A stretch of DNA of 64,000 nucleotides from Sebastes aleutianus (lineage: Eukaryota; Chordata; Actinopteri; Perciformes; Sebastidae). Of this stretch, positions 27,935 through 39,900 are shown in pieces. Within the stretch, counting starts at the first letter, position 1, and each line of letters starts with the position of its first letter. The notes under the pieces are model-generated. The model had not been told where the DNA came from. It worked only from the letters and a program-made list of their open reading frames with translations, and searched no databases. Location: contig CAKAKS010000062.1 in NCBI GenBank assembly GCA_916700875.1, positions 534,001 through 598,000 of the forward strand, given 5' to 3'. The position numbers and the translations under genes were made by a program.

Positions 27935-30900
27935 GAGGGGGTGAGTGTGCATGGGACTGCGCTGTGTGCAGGATCCTGGGAAGTGTGTTTGAGGTTTTTA
28001 TATGTTGTTTTTATGAGACGTGTATATGACCACATGAATTTCCCCTTGTGGGATAATAAAGTTGACTTTTGACCTTTGACCTCTTCCTCTCTGTCAACCA
28101 GCACCCAGCAGCAGAGCCCAGACCCACCTGGACCTGGACCTGGACCTGGACCTGGACTTGGACCTGGACCTGGACCTGGAAGTGGACCTGGACCTGGACC
28201 TGGACCTGGACCTGGACCTGGACCTGGACCTGGACCTGGACCTGGACCTGGACCTGGACCTGGACCTGGACCCGGCTGTGTGTCCTCACAGAGTGAACGG
28301 TCAATAGGTGCCCTGATTGATTTTAAAGGCAGACAGGATTCTTTGAAACAGAGGTACAGTATGTTTTATGTTTTATGTTTTATTCAATTCAATTCAATTC
28401 AAATCACTTTATTTGTCCCCGAGGGGCAATTGTAGAGGCTCGTAGAGTAGCACAATTAACAACACAAAACAGGAAATTTCAAACATCTTGAAGGTTAAAA
28501 TAATGATACTAATATAGTACTCATACTAGTAAATACTTAAAATAGTGCAAATAGTACAGTATACACAATATACGGTACATATGGATGTAAAAAACGTATG
28601 AATGAAAAAGCAGTCCAGGACCGAAGCCATGTGGAAGTGTGTGTGTGTGGGGATGGGTGGGAGGGGGAGGGGTTAGTTGGGTGAGTAGAGGGACGGGGAT
28701 GGTTGGGAGTGGAGGAGCAGGACAGCCTTGGGGACAAAGGTGTCCCTTCTCCTCTATGTCCTGCAGCCTGGGCAGCGAAGCCAGCGTCCTGAGGGGAGCC
28801 ACTCAAATGTAGGGAACAGGACGTGTGAGGGGTCCTGTAAGATCCTGCCGGCTGACCTTAACATCTGCTGCTCGCACAGGGTGGAGAGAGCTCTAACAGG
28901 AAGTCCAATAACTTTGGAGCAGACTTTGACTGTGCTCTGCAGGCGGTTTCTGTTCTGAAGGCTGATGGAGTAGAACCAGCAGGTGATGGAGAAAGTCATG
29001 ATGCTCTGAATGAAGGAGTAGTAGAAGGTTGTGAGGATGTCCTTGCTGACCCCAAAAGAGTTGAGCTTCCTGAGGAGATATTGTCGCTGCTGGCATTTCC
29101 TGAGGATCTCCTCTGTGTTGGAGAAAAATTTCAGCAGGTTGTCAAAGATTGTGCCCAGGTACTTATATTCCACAACAGTCTCTACAGGCTTCCCATGGAT
29201 GGTAGTGGTGACTGCCACAGCCAGATCTCTCTGCTTGTTGGAGAACGTCACTACCATCTCCTTGGTCTTGTTCACTTATGAGCATCAAAGTGATTCTGAT
29301 TTTATACCCAAACAATGAATGAAATGAAGGAGTCCACATCGCCGCTCGTTGCATGTTCGGAACTCATATGGAGTGATTTGGACAAAAGGTCCAAATTAAG
29401 GCAGCAAACACCGAGATATCCTGGAATGAGCCAAGCTTAGAAAACACTGGATCCTACATTTCCCATAATACAATTCAGTAGCATCATCTAATAAACACTC
29501 CATGCCTGATAAAGACCCACTTCTTTTAATTTGTAATGCAGGCTTCCTGTTACACATTAGAGTACAAAGGTCAAGATCTGACGACATCAACAGTATGGAA
29601 GCCAATAAGAGACAGAAGGATTTGGATTTTAACAGCCACTGTATACTTAAAGGGACTGTTTGTAACTTCTTACACGTATAAATCATTGCTGGTCGGTGTC
29701 CCATGCGTGCTCGCGTGTGGCTATCCTGTTCAGACTCAGACTCCAACACAAACTACAGTGAAGCACCAAAACCTCTTGGTTGTATCTAGTGAAGCCCATC
29801 TGTTAAACAGTGTTGGCCGCGGTCGGAGGACGCGGAGGAGACCGTAGCTTTGGTCTCCAGGACCGGAGTCTCTGCTGTACTCTGCTCCTCTGCTCCTCTG
29901 CCTGCCTTCACTCACACACTGCATTTGTTCTCACTCGCTCTCTCGCTCCACTCTCACGTGCATGTGCACACACTCCACACTGCAGAAGAGTTAGTTTAGC
30001 TCTGAGAATATCTAGTGAATGTACAGTGGACGTTTGTGCAGAAATAACTGCTGCAGCTCCTCCAGACCAACAGAGGTTTCCCGTGTCTTGTGAAGTGACG
30101 GAGCTCCGCAGAGAGAAACGTTATCGTCTCCGACCGGGTGCCGGTGTCTCCCCTGTTCCCTCCGGCCGCGGTCGGGAGGCTGAGGCAGAAAAAGCCAACA
30201 CTAGGATCAGCATTGATTCATGGAGAGACCTTCGTCTGGTCAGCTAACATTACTGCCAAGAACAGGACAGGACAGGACAGGACAAGGCAGGACAGGACAG
30301 GGCAGGGCAGGACAGGACAGGACAGGACAGGGCAGGGCAGGGCAGGGCAGGGCAGGGCAGGGCAGGGCAGGGCAGGGCAGGGCAGGGCAGGGCAGGGCAG
30401 GGCAGGGCAGGGCAGGGCAGGGCAGGGCAGGGCAGGGCAGGGCAGGGCAGGGCAGGGCAGAACAGGACATGGCAGGACAGGACAGGACAGGAGAGGACAA
30501 GGCAGGACAGGACAGGACAGGACAGGGCAGGACAGCGGAGGACAGAACAGGACAGGACAGGACAGGACAGGCAATCGAGGCTGAATGCAATCAAACCAAC
30601 TTCCGAGGTCTCTTAGTGAAACGCTTTGAGAGGTCAGAAGACTAGAAAGGTGCTATATAAATGCAAGTTCATTTACCGTTTTCTTCTGGCCTATCAGAGC
30701 ACGGTCTGTCAGTCATGTGATCCAAGAAAGCTGCTCGAAAATTAAAACCCAAAGATGACTAACACAGGAAGAACAACAAGGCTCCTGTAGTCGTCCAGTT
30801 TGTGATCCCAAAGCTCTATCGTCTATCCTGTCCCGGGTAGCCTGGATGTTCATATTTAGATCTGAAATTACCAACATTGGAAAATGTATTCAAATGCAGC

Positions 30901-33900
30901 TTTTGAAATTGCAAATCAAGAAATTTCATATTGAATTTTCAAAGAGGCAAATTCAGAACAAATACAAATTTAGATACACGGTTTTCAAAGCAAAATAGAT
31001 CAATGCTCTGAAGTTAGTGGTATTTAAATTTCAACATTAAGTATTCAGTGGCTGTTAAAATTCAAATAGTTATGTTATTCTCTCAGACAAGACTCCACTC
31101 TGAGGAAGAACAACATTCTATTCTGTATATACTCTCTACATTATTCTGCACTTTTTTGCTTTTTGTACTTCTGGTTAAATGTTAAACTGCATGTCGTTGT
31201 CTTGGTACCTCCTGTACAAAGACAGTAAAGTTGAATCTAATCTAATCTAGTCCTTTATTACTATCACCCAGCTATAAAGGTAAAAATGTCTGACTGATGA
31301 TAAAATAATAAAAGCCTGAAGGGTACTGAGGGGTAAGAGAGATAAAGTTGGTCTGATTGTGTTGGTGCTCCTCCTCTCTGCCAATCAGCATCCAGGATGA
31401 GAGACCAGACTCACCCAGCTGTGTGTCCATGGAGGACCATTCAATAGGTGCCTTGATTGATTTTAAAGATCAACACCATGCATTGGAAAATATGTAAGCA
31501 TGAATGAATTATTATTATTAACTATTGATAATCCAGCAGTGTCAGCATTTTAGCATAAAACCTACTTCCATGACACTCAGACAGTCAAACTATTAAACTT
31601 TATTACACTTCAGGCATTTGGTGTTGCAGTAATAAACGGTATATCATGTAATTTAGTATTCAGTGCAAAATTGTATTTCGTGCAGTTTTGTGTCTGTTTT
31701 GTAATGTATGTGTGTGTGTGTCATTGTAAAACTTCCCTCCAGGATTAATGAAGAACTCTATTTATGGATCATTGCATGTTTTCAGAGTCCACCGGGGGGG
31801 CTCAGAGGCTACCAGCATAGAGCCTGTCCAGCAGCATCAAACAGATCTGGAGTCCATATTTACGGTTTGTGTATGCTACTACAAAGATAAATGATATGTA
31901 ATACAATATCATACAGTCCATGTTAGACTTTCTGAAAGGCAGTTCATACCCAGTGGTTGTGGTGGTGTGTTTATTTCCTGTGTTTTTGTGTTGCAGCTGC
32001 TTGAAGAGACCATGATCACGTTTGTGAAGAATGAGCTGAGAATCTTTCAAAGGGTTCTCCGTCCAGATTATAATGAAGACTCAAAAGTTCCGGAGAAAAG
32101 GGAGGACCTGGAGGACACAGAGGAAGAGGAGGAGGAGCAGAGGAGGAGCAGCAGGGAGGCCCTTCTGAAGATCACACTGCACCTCCTGAGGAGAATGAAG
32201 CAGGAGGAGCTGGCTGACACTCTGCAGAGCAGTGAGAGCTTTAATACTCAAATGGTTGCTAATAGGCTGTATTCAGGCACATGGGATTTTCTAACATGCT
32301 GCTTTAGAATAAAAGATTTTAAAAAACAGTGATGTCACAGGGTCCTGGAGTACACCTCTACATCACTGCAACAAGGTGAGAAGTTACACCACTGGAGGAC
32401 CGTAAAAACAAGATTATCAGGGGGTGTTAACTATCCGACACATTTTACCATGATGAAAAAAGTTATAACAATTCAATCTGTACCAGGCTGCTGGCAGCTG
32501 TAAGCGTGGCTTTGGTGTGTGTGATGACACGGAGGAGGTCAGTGTAGGTCAGGGGTCAGCAACCTTTACTATCAAAAGAGCCATTTTAGGCAAAAGTATA
32601 GTAAAAGTAATAGTCGTAACATTACGAGAATAAAGTCATAACTTTAAGAGAAAAAAGTTGTAATATTACGAGAATAAAATCATAACCATATGAGAAAAAA
32701 AGTTGTAATATTACGAGAAAAAAGTCATAACTTTATAAGAAAAAAGTTGTAATATTACGAGAATAAAATCATAACCATATGAGAAAAAAAGTTGTAATAT
32801 TACGAGAAAAAAGTCATAACTTTATAAGAAAAAAGTCGTAACATTACGAGAATAAAGTCATAACTTTATGAGAAAAAAGTCGGCACAGTACGAGATAAAA
32901 GTCATAACTTTACGAGAAAAAAGTCATAATATTAAGAGAATTAAGTCATAACTTTACGAGAAAAAAGAAAATAACATGTAAAATTACTACTTTATAATAT
33001 TATGACTTTTTCTCGAAATCTCACATTTATTTTTTTTTCCTCAATGTGGCCGTAATACTCCGTCATACCGTCGTACCATAGGCCTACAACGATGGTATAT
33101 AAAAATGAAAATGTAAATAAAAAACAGTTATTGATTTCCATTTTTAGAAATCGACAGGGAGCCACTGGAGAGGAGCTAAAGAGCCGCATGTGGCTCCGGA
33201 GCCGCAGGTTGCTGACCCATGGGTTAGTCTCACATGGCCAGTTTAACTAGCTGATGAGTGGCCTTCCTTTACTGGGAGAAATGTGTCATATGGGCCAAAT
33301 GACTAATCAAACTAGCTCACTATTGCCAGTTTACCACCTGTGTAGTTCCAGCCATTACAGGCAGTTCATCAGGCACATCCAATACTGCTTTCAAATGAGA
33401 ACAGTGCTTGGATCGCTCAAAACACCCTTAAAGGTCCAGTATGTAGGATCTGGCAGTGAAGTTGCATATAGCAATAAGCTGAAACTCCTTCCGTCCATGT
33501 CCGTGTTGGAGAGCTACGATGGGTGACCTGAAAGCATGAAAACGTGAATGTCCCTCTCTAGAGCCAGAGTTTGGTTTGTACATTCTGGGCCACAGAAACA
33601 TGGTGGCCGGCTCCGTGAAGAGGACCCGCTCCCTATATAGATATCAATTAAAACAATGATCCTTATTCTGAGGTGATTATACACTAAAGAAAACATACTT
33701 CTGAATATTATATTCCATTTTTCTATTGGAACCCCCTAAATGCTACACACTGTTCCTTTAAAGCAGAGTAGTACATACTACCTTAACAATGATGATAGTC
33801 AGTGACAGTAGGATATTGAGATATTAAAGGGTTGATTCTAGTGTTTCTCAGTGGGGTTGTGTGAGGTACTTCTCCATAGTCAGTGTATTACGTTCAGTAG

Positions 33901-36900
33901 ATGACTGTCAGCAAACCCCCAGTTTGGAGAAACAGACAGGAGTACCAGCAGGGGAGCAAAGTAATGTACTGTTATTGTGTGACTCTTGTGAGTCCAAACT
34001 AACCAAAGTCACACAATAACACAAACAAACTAACCGATCGTCGCAGCGGTAGACCAGCAACTCCTGTGTTCTGAGAGGTAGAATTAAATTTTTTTTCAAT
34101 GGAGTCTGGTTGCTTTGGTGAGAGCATAGATAACGACTTCAGTTCCCCATCGGAAACATCGACTGTATAGCTGTCTCACGTAAAGGTAAACCAGCAAAAT
34201 ATTCTAAATATAGCGTAAACTGATATTGATTTTTTTAGGTGAACCTTTCTTTTAGGTGTCTAAAATCTGTTTTGCTGCCGTCCCCGTCCACAACAGTACA
34301 TTACTTTGGTTCCGTGCTGGTACTCCTGTCTGTTTCTCCAAGCTGGGGGTTTGCTGACTACCATCTACTGTAGGTAATACACTGACTATGGAGAAGTACC
34401 TCATACAGCCCCACTGAGAAACACCAGAACTATCCATTTAAGGTGGAAAATGTAAACATTCATCATTAATGTGGAGATTTAGCTGCTTTACTTTAACATT
34501 TACCCGTTGATTTTATTTTCTATATGTCCTTTCAGAAGCTGTTGGTCCTATATGCCAACAAAATCTCAAAAGTAACCTGAAAGAGAAGTTCCAGTGTTTG
34601 TTTGAGGGAATCGCTAAAGCAGGAAACCCCACACTCCTGAATGACATCTACACAGAGCTCTACATCACAGAGGGAGGAAGTGAAGAGGTCAATGACGAAC
34701 ATGAGATCAGACAGATTGAAACAGCATTCAGGAAACCATCAGGACCAGAAACTATGATCAAATGTAAAGACATCTTCCAACCATTACCTGGCAGAGATCC
34801 TCAACCAATCAGAACAGTGCTGACAAAGGGAGTGGCTGGCATCGGGAAAACAGTCCTAACACATAAGTTCACTCTGGACTGGGCTGAAGACAAAGCCAAC
34901 CAGGACATCCAGTTCACATTCCCATTCACTTTCAGAGAGCTGAATGTGCTGAAAGAGAAGAAGTACAGTTTGGTGGAACTTGTTCATCACTTCTTTACTG
35001 AAACCAAAGAAGCAGGAATCTGCAGGTTTGAAGAGTTCCAGGTTGTGTTCATCTTTGACGGTCTGGATGAATGTCGACTTCCTCTGGACTTCCACAACAA
35101 CGAGATCCTGACTGATGTAACAGAGTCCACCTCAGTGGATGTGCTGCTGACAAACCTCATCAGGGGGAAACTGCTTCCCTCTGCTCGCCTCTGGATAACC
35201 ACACGACCTGCAGCAGCCAATCAGATCCCTCCTGAGTGTGTTGACATGGTGACAGAGGTCAGAGGGTTCACCAACCCACAGAAGGAGGAGTACTTCAGGA
35301 AGAGATTCAGAGAGGAGGAGCAGGCCGGCAGAATCATCTCCCACATCAAGACATCACAAAGCCTCCACATCATGTGCCACATCCCGGTCTTCTGCTGGAT
35401 CTCTGCTTCAGTTCTAGACCATGTGTTGAGAGCAGGTGAGAATAGGGAGTTACCCAAGACCCTGACTGAGATGTACATCCACTTCCTGGTAGTTCAGTCC
35501 AAAGTAGGGAATGTCAAGTATCGTGGAGGAGCTGAGACAGATCCACTCTGGAAGACCGAGACCAGCAAGATCATCATGTCTCTGGGAAAACTGGCTTTTG
35601 AGCAGCTGCAGAAAGGCAACCTGATCTTCTATGAGTCCGACCTGACAGAGTGTGGAATCGATATCAGAGCAGCCTCAGTCTACTCAGGAGTGTTCACGCA
35701 GATCTTTAAAGAGGAGAGAGGACTGTACCAGGACAAGGTGTTCTCCTTTGTCCATCTGAGTATTCAGGAGTTTCTAGCTGCTCTGTATGTCTTTGTGACA
35801 TTCATCAACACTGGTGTCAACCTGCTGTCAGAACAGCAATCAGCATCCTGGTGGTGGCGTAAGCTAATAACATTCATATCAACTGAAAAGCCAATGTTCC
35901 AGTGTGCTGTGGACAAGACCATACAGAGTCCAAATGGACATCTGGACTTGTTCCTCCGCTTCCTCCTGGGTCTCTCACTGGAGACCAATCAAACTCTTCT
36001 ACGAGGTCTGTTGAAACAGAAAGGATGTGGCGAATATACCAATCACGAGACAGTGCGGTACATCAAAGAAAAGATCCGGGAGAATCCATGTCCAGAGAGG
36101 TGCATCAACCTGTTCCACTGTCTGAATGAGCTCAATGACCATTCTCTAGTGGAGGAGATACAGCAGTACCTGAGTTCAGGAAGTCTCTCCACAGACAAAC
36201 TCTCTCCGGCTCAGTGGTCAGCTCTGGTCTTCATCTTACTGTCATCAGAAAAAGACCTGGACGTGCTTGACTTGAGGAAGTACTCTGCTTCAGAGGAAGG
36301 TCTCCTGAGGCTGCTGCCAGTGGTCCACGTCTCCAAAATAGCTCTGTAAGAGCACTGCTAACCAAATATAGTAGATATATTGAACCAGACATTAATTTTA
36401 CGGAGGATAAACTAAAATATAAATAATTTGTCTGCACGCTTTTTCAGGCTGAATGGCTGTAACTTGTCAGAGAGAAGCTGTGAAGCACTGGCATCAGTAC
36501 TTAGCACCAAAACCTCTAATCTTAGAGAGCTGGACCTGAGTAACAACGATCTGCAGGATTCAGGAGTGAAGCTGCTCTCTGCTGGACTGGGGAGACCACA
36601 CTGTAGGCTGGAAACTCTGAGGTGAGTATCCTTTTATCTAGAAAACTAGAATTACCGCCTCGCGGTTGGATCCCTCCGCCAACAACATTGTCATAATTAG
36701 CATATGAATTCTTGAGTTATGGCTAAAAATGTGTTTTTTGAGGTCATGGTGTCCTTGACATTTGACCACCAAAATCTAATCAGTTCATCCTTGAGTCCTA
36801 GTGGACGTTTGTGCCAAATTTGATGAAATTCCAACCAGGCGTTCCTGAGATATAGCGTTTACGAGAACGGTTCAGACGGACAGACAGACAGACGGACACC

Positions 36901-39900
36901 CCCGAAAACATAATACAGGTATAAAGGTACAGAGGCATAAAAAAACAACCGTTTGCAATACTACCTAGCCTGTGTAAAACACAAGTCTACAACTCTGACT
37001 GGACAATATCTCATACCTGACACTGACTTACATTTAAAGCTAGGATTCAAAAACTCCTTCAGGTACGGTGGAACAAAACCCAATAATCTGTGGTGTTTGC
37101 TTGGCAGACTGTCAGGCTGTCTGGTATCAGAGGACGGCTGTGCTGCCCTGGCCTCCGCTCTGAGCTGTAACCCCTCCTATCTGAGAGAGCTGGATCTGAG
37201 CTACAACCATCCAGGAGACTCAGGCGTGAAGCTGCTCTCCGCTGCCCTACAGGATCCACGCATGCAACTGACTACTCTCAGGTATGGAGAGACTTACTGA
37301 CAGGCAGAGGTCATTTCCATTTCTTCCTCCATTTTTTGTTTCCTATCATGGTCACAATCACTGTGGTAATAGGACTTTTCCCTGGTGACTTTCTCATGCT
37401 TCTTTTGGGGGATCCCCAAACCCTCCCAGGTCAGAAGGAAGTGATCTCTCCAGCCTATTCAAAGTCGAATCTAAGGTCTCCCTCCAGTCAGTTCTACCTA
37501 GAAAGAGATTCTAGGCACCCAAACCACCAGAACAAACTTATTTAAATGTAAAGGAGTAGTGAGACCATGCCAGGAATCCTGATCAAGGTTACTTGTATCT
37601 GCGATCTCATTCTTTTGGTCACTACCCAAAGTTGGTTTCTAGGTGTCGGTCTCAGACTTGACAACCTGGTCTTCATTCCAACTGCATCACATATAATGCT
37701 GCAGCGCACATCAGAAGTTATGGTCCAATTAAGCCAGAAGGACGACAGAGTCCCCAATGAAAGCAAACCACACACTCTCCAGACATCAGATGCACTTTGA
37801 TGGCTTGTTCAAGAATATCGACGATGCATGGATGTTGGAGAAATCTGAATTCATTATCCAGAGCCTCACCAAACTCCTCCCTTCCCCAAGCACTCAATTC
37901 TCAATTAGTAGAAGTACCTGCGGTCCTTTTGGTCTGCCGGTACTTCTCAACTGAGTCACCACCTTCTTGTTCGACAGTGGGTTCTTGGGTTGCTGCCATG
38001 TTAAGTGTGCAGACCCTTTGCACATGTTTCCAGGATATTGAGTTTAAAAAGGGTCTATTCTGAGTCAGTAAAGCCCTTGAGATGGGCATCAATGGTACAA
38101 ATACATCTCTTGATTAAACAGTGTTAACATATTGTCAGTTAACTTATTGTTAGAAAGCTAGCTCGCTTAGTCACTAGGTGGCAGTTAGTTAACTGGCAGT
38201 AAACTATTTGGGTTGGTATGTGACCGGCTACCTTGCCAGTCACAGTACTTCACCAACTAGCCCCACAAGTAGTCGATACATCACCAAGCTTCCAGTATCG
38301 CCTTTACTGTAAAGACACGCGAATAAATGTTATTGTGCCACTTTCTTTGTGATTGGGCTCTTGCTGGGTCTACCAGCCCTGTCCCACAGCCTTTCTGGCA
38401 TCTAATCCAACTCACCATCGGTGCAGCGATCAGTCGACAGCTCAACTAGAAAATCTTCAGGTCAGATGAAACAACTAGGAAGTCTATCATAACCTTTGGC
38501 GTTCTGTCCAGTGTTTGAACATGGTGGTTTTTGGGGCCAGTCCTCAGGTAGCACACATGCAACAACAACTCACCAGTCTAGTTCCAATTATTGGTGGCCA
38601 TTCTACTCAGTCATGTGCTATCAGGTGTTCCATTCCTTGCCAAGGTTAACATCGAAGCCCCAACATGATCTCATCCCTACATGTCATATTTTGCTGCTTG
38701 GGCAGAAGCCCTTAACCCGACCCGCCAGATGGTTTATTACACAGAACCATCTGAGAAGCCATCAGTGGAAATGGTTTGGAAAAGGGCAGACACTTCAAAA
38801 AATACTTGTCAGGAGATTGGATGAACCAAATCGAAGAATCAAACTCTGGCCAAAGCCAGTCGGGAGAAGTGCAAAAACATCACCTTCAGTGCTGTTCTTT
38901 TTCTCTTCTTTCAATGAAGTAATCCTCTCCAGTTCTGCTATAACTGATGCTATTACAGCATCTACACTGAGGAGGTTCCTCAGGAACTGCCATTGTTGTT
39001 TAGAATGAACAGTTGCCTCTCCGTGTTGTCTCTCACTATGACCTCACTGTGTCACACGCACCTAAGCCACGCCCTTAGCTGGCAGTAGCTCCTCACAGGA
39101 TGCTGATTGGTCCGTGCACATGCTTTACTTTTTATGCATTACTTGAAGCCTGACATTCTCGCACGATCTCGTGACATCACAAGAATCCAGCTGCTGTGCA
39201 AGGTAAAGAAGCCCCCGCCATCACCAAAATGATGCTGGTGGCAGCTTTTATGTAGTATCTTGACGCTGAAGGTTTGCACGTGGTTAACATTGTGAAAGGC
39301 TCAGAGTTAACGTTGTAACACGTGGTTAACATTGTGAAAGGTTCGCGGTTAACGTTGTAACACGTGGTTAACATTGTGAAAGGCTCACGGTTAACGTTGT
39401 AACACGTGGTTTACATTGTGAAAGGCTCGCGGTTAACGTTGTAACACGTGGTTTACATTGTGAAAGGCTCGCGGTTAATGTTGTAACACGTGGTTAACAT
39501 TGTGAAAGGCTCGCGGTTAACGTTGTAACACGTGGTTAACATTGTGAAAGGCTCGCGGTTAACGTTGTAACACGTGGTTAACATTGTGAAAGGCTCGCGG
39601 TTAACGTTGTAACACGTGGTTAACATTGTGAAAGGCCTGCGGTTAACATTGTAACACGTGGTTAACATTGTGAAAGGCTCGCGGTTAACGTTGTAACACG
39701 TGGTTAACATTGTGAAAGGCTCGCGGTTAACGTTGTAACACGTGGTTAACATTGTGAAAGGCCTGCGGTTAACATTGTAACACGTGGTTAACATTGTGAA
39801 AGGCCTGCGGTTAACGTTGTAACACGTGGTTAACATTGTGAAAGGCCTGCGGTTAACATTGTAACACGTGGTTAACATTGTGAAAGGCCTGCGGTTAACA

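Noticed and set aside
30138..30645. Long open frames in all directions around 30.2-30.6 kb
   Set aside because: Pentanucleotide array, which lacks stop codons in most frames.
38496..39008. A 170-codon plus-strand frame in the NLR intron
   Set aside because: No recognisable domain and no exon borders. Composition does not look coding, so I treat it as chance or old repeat.
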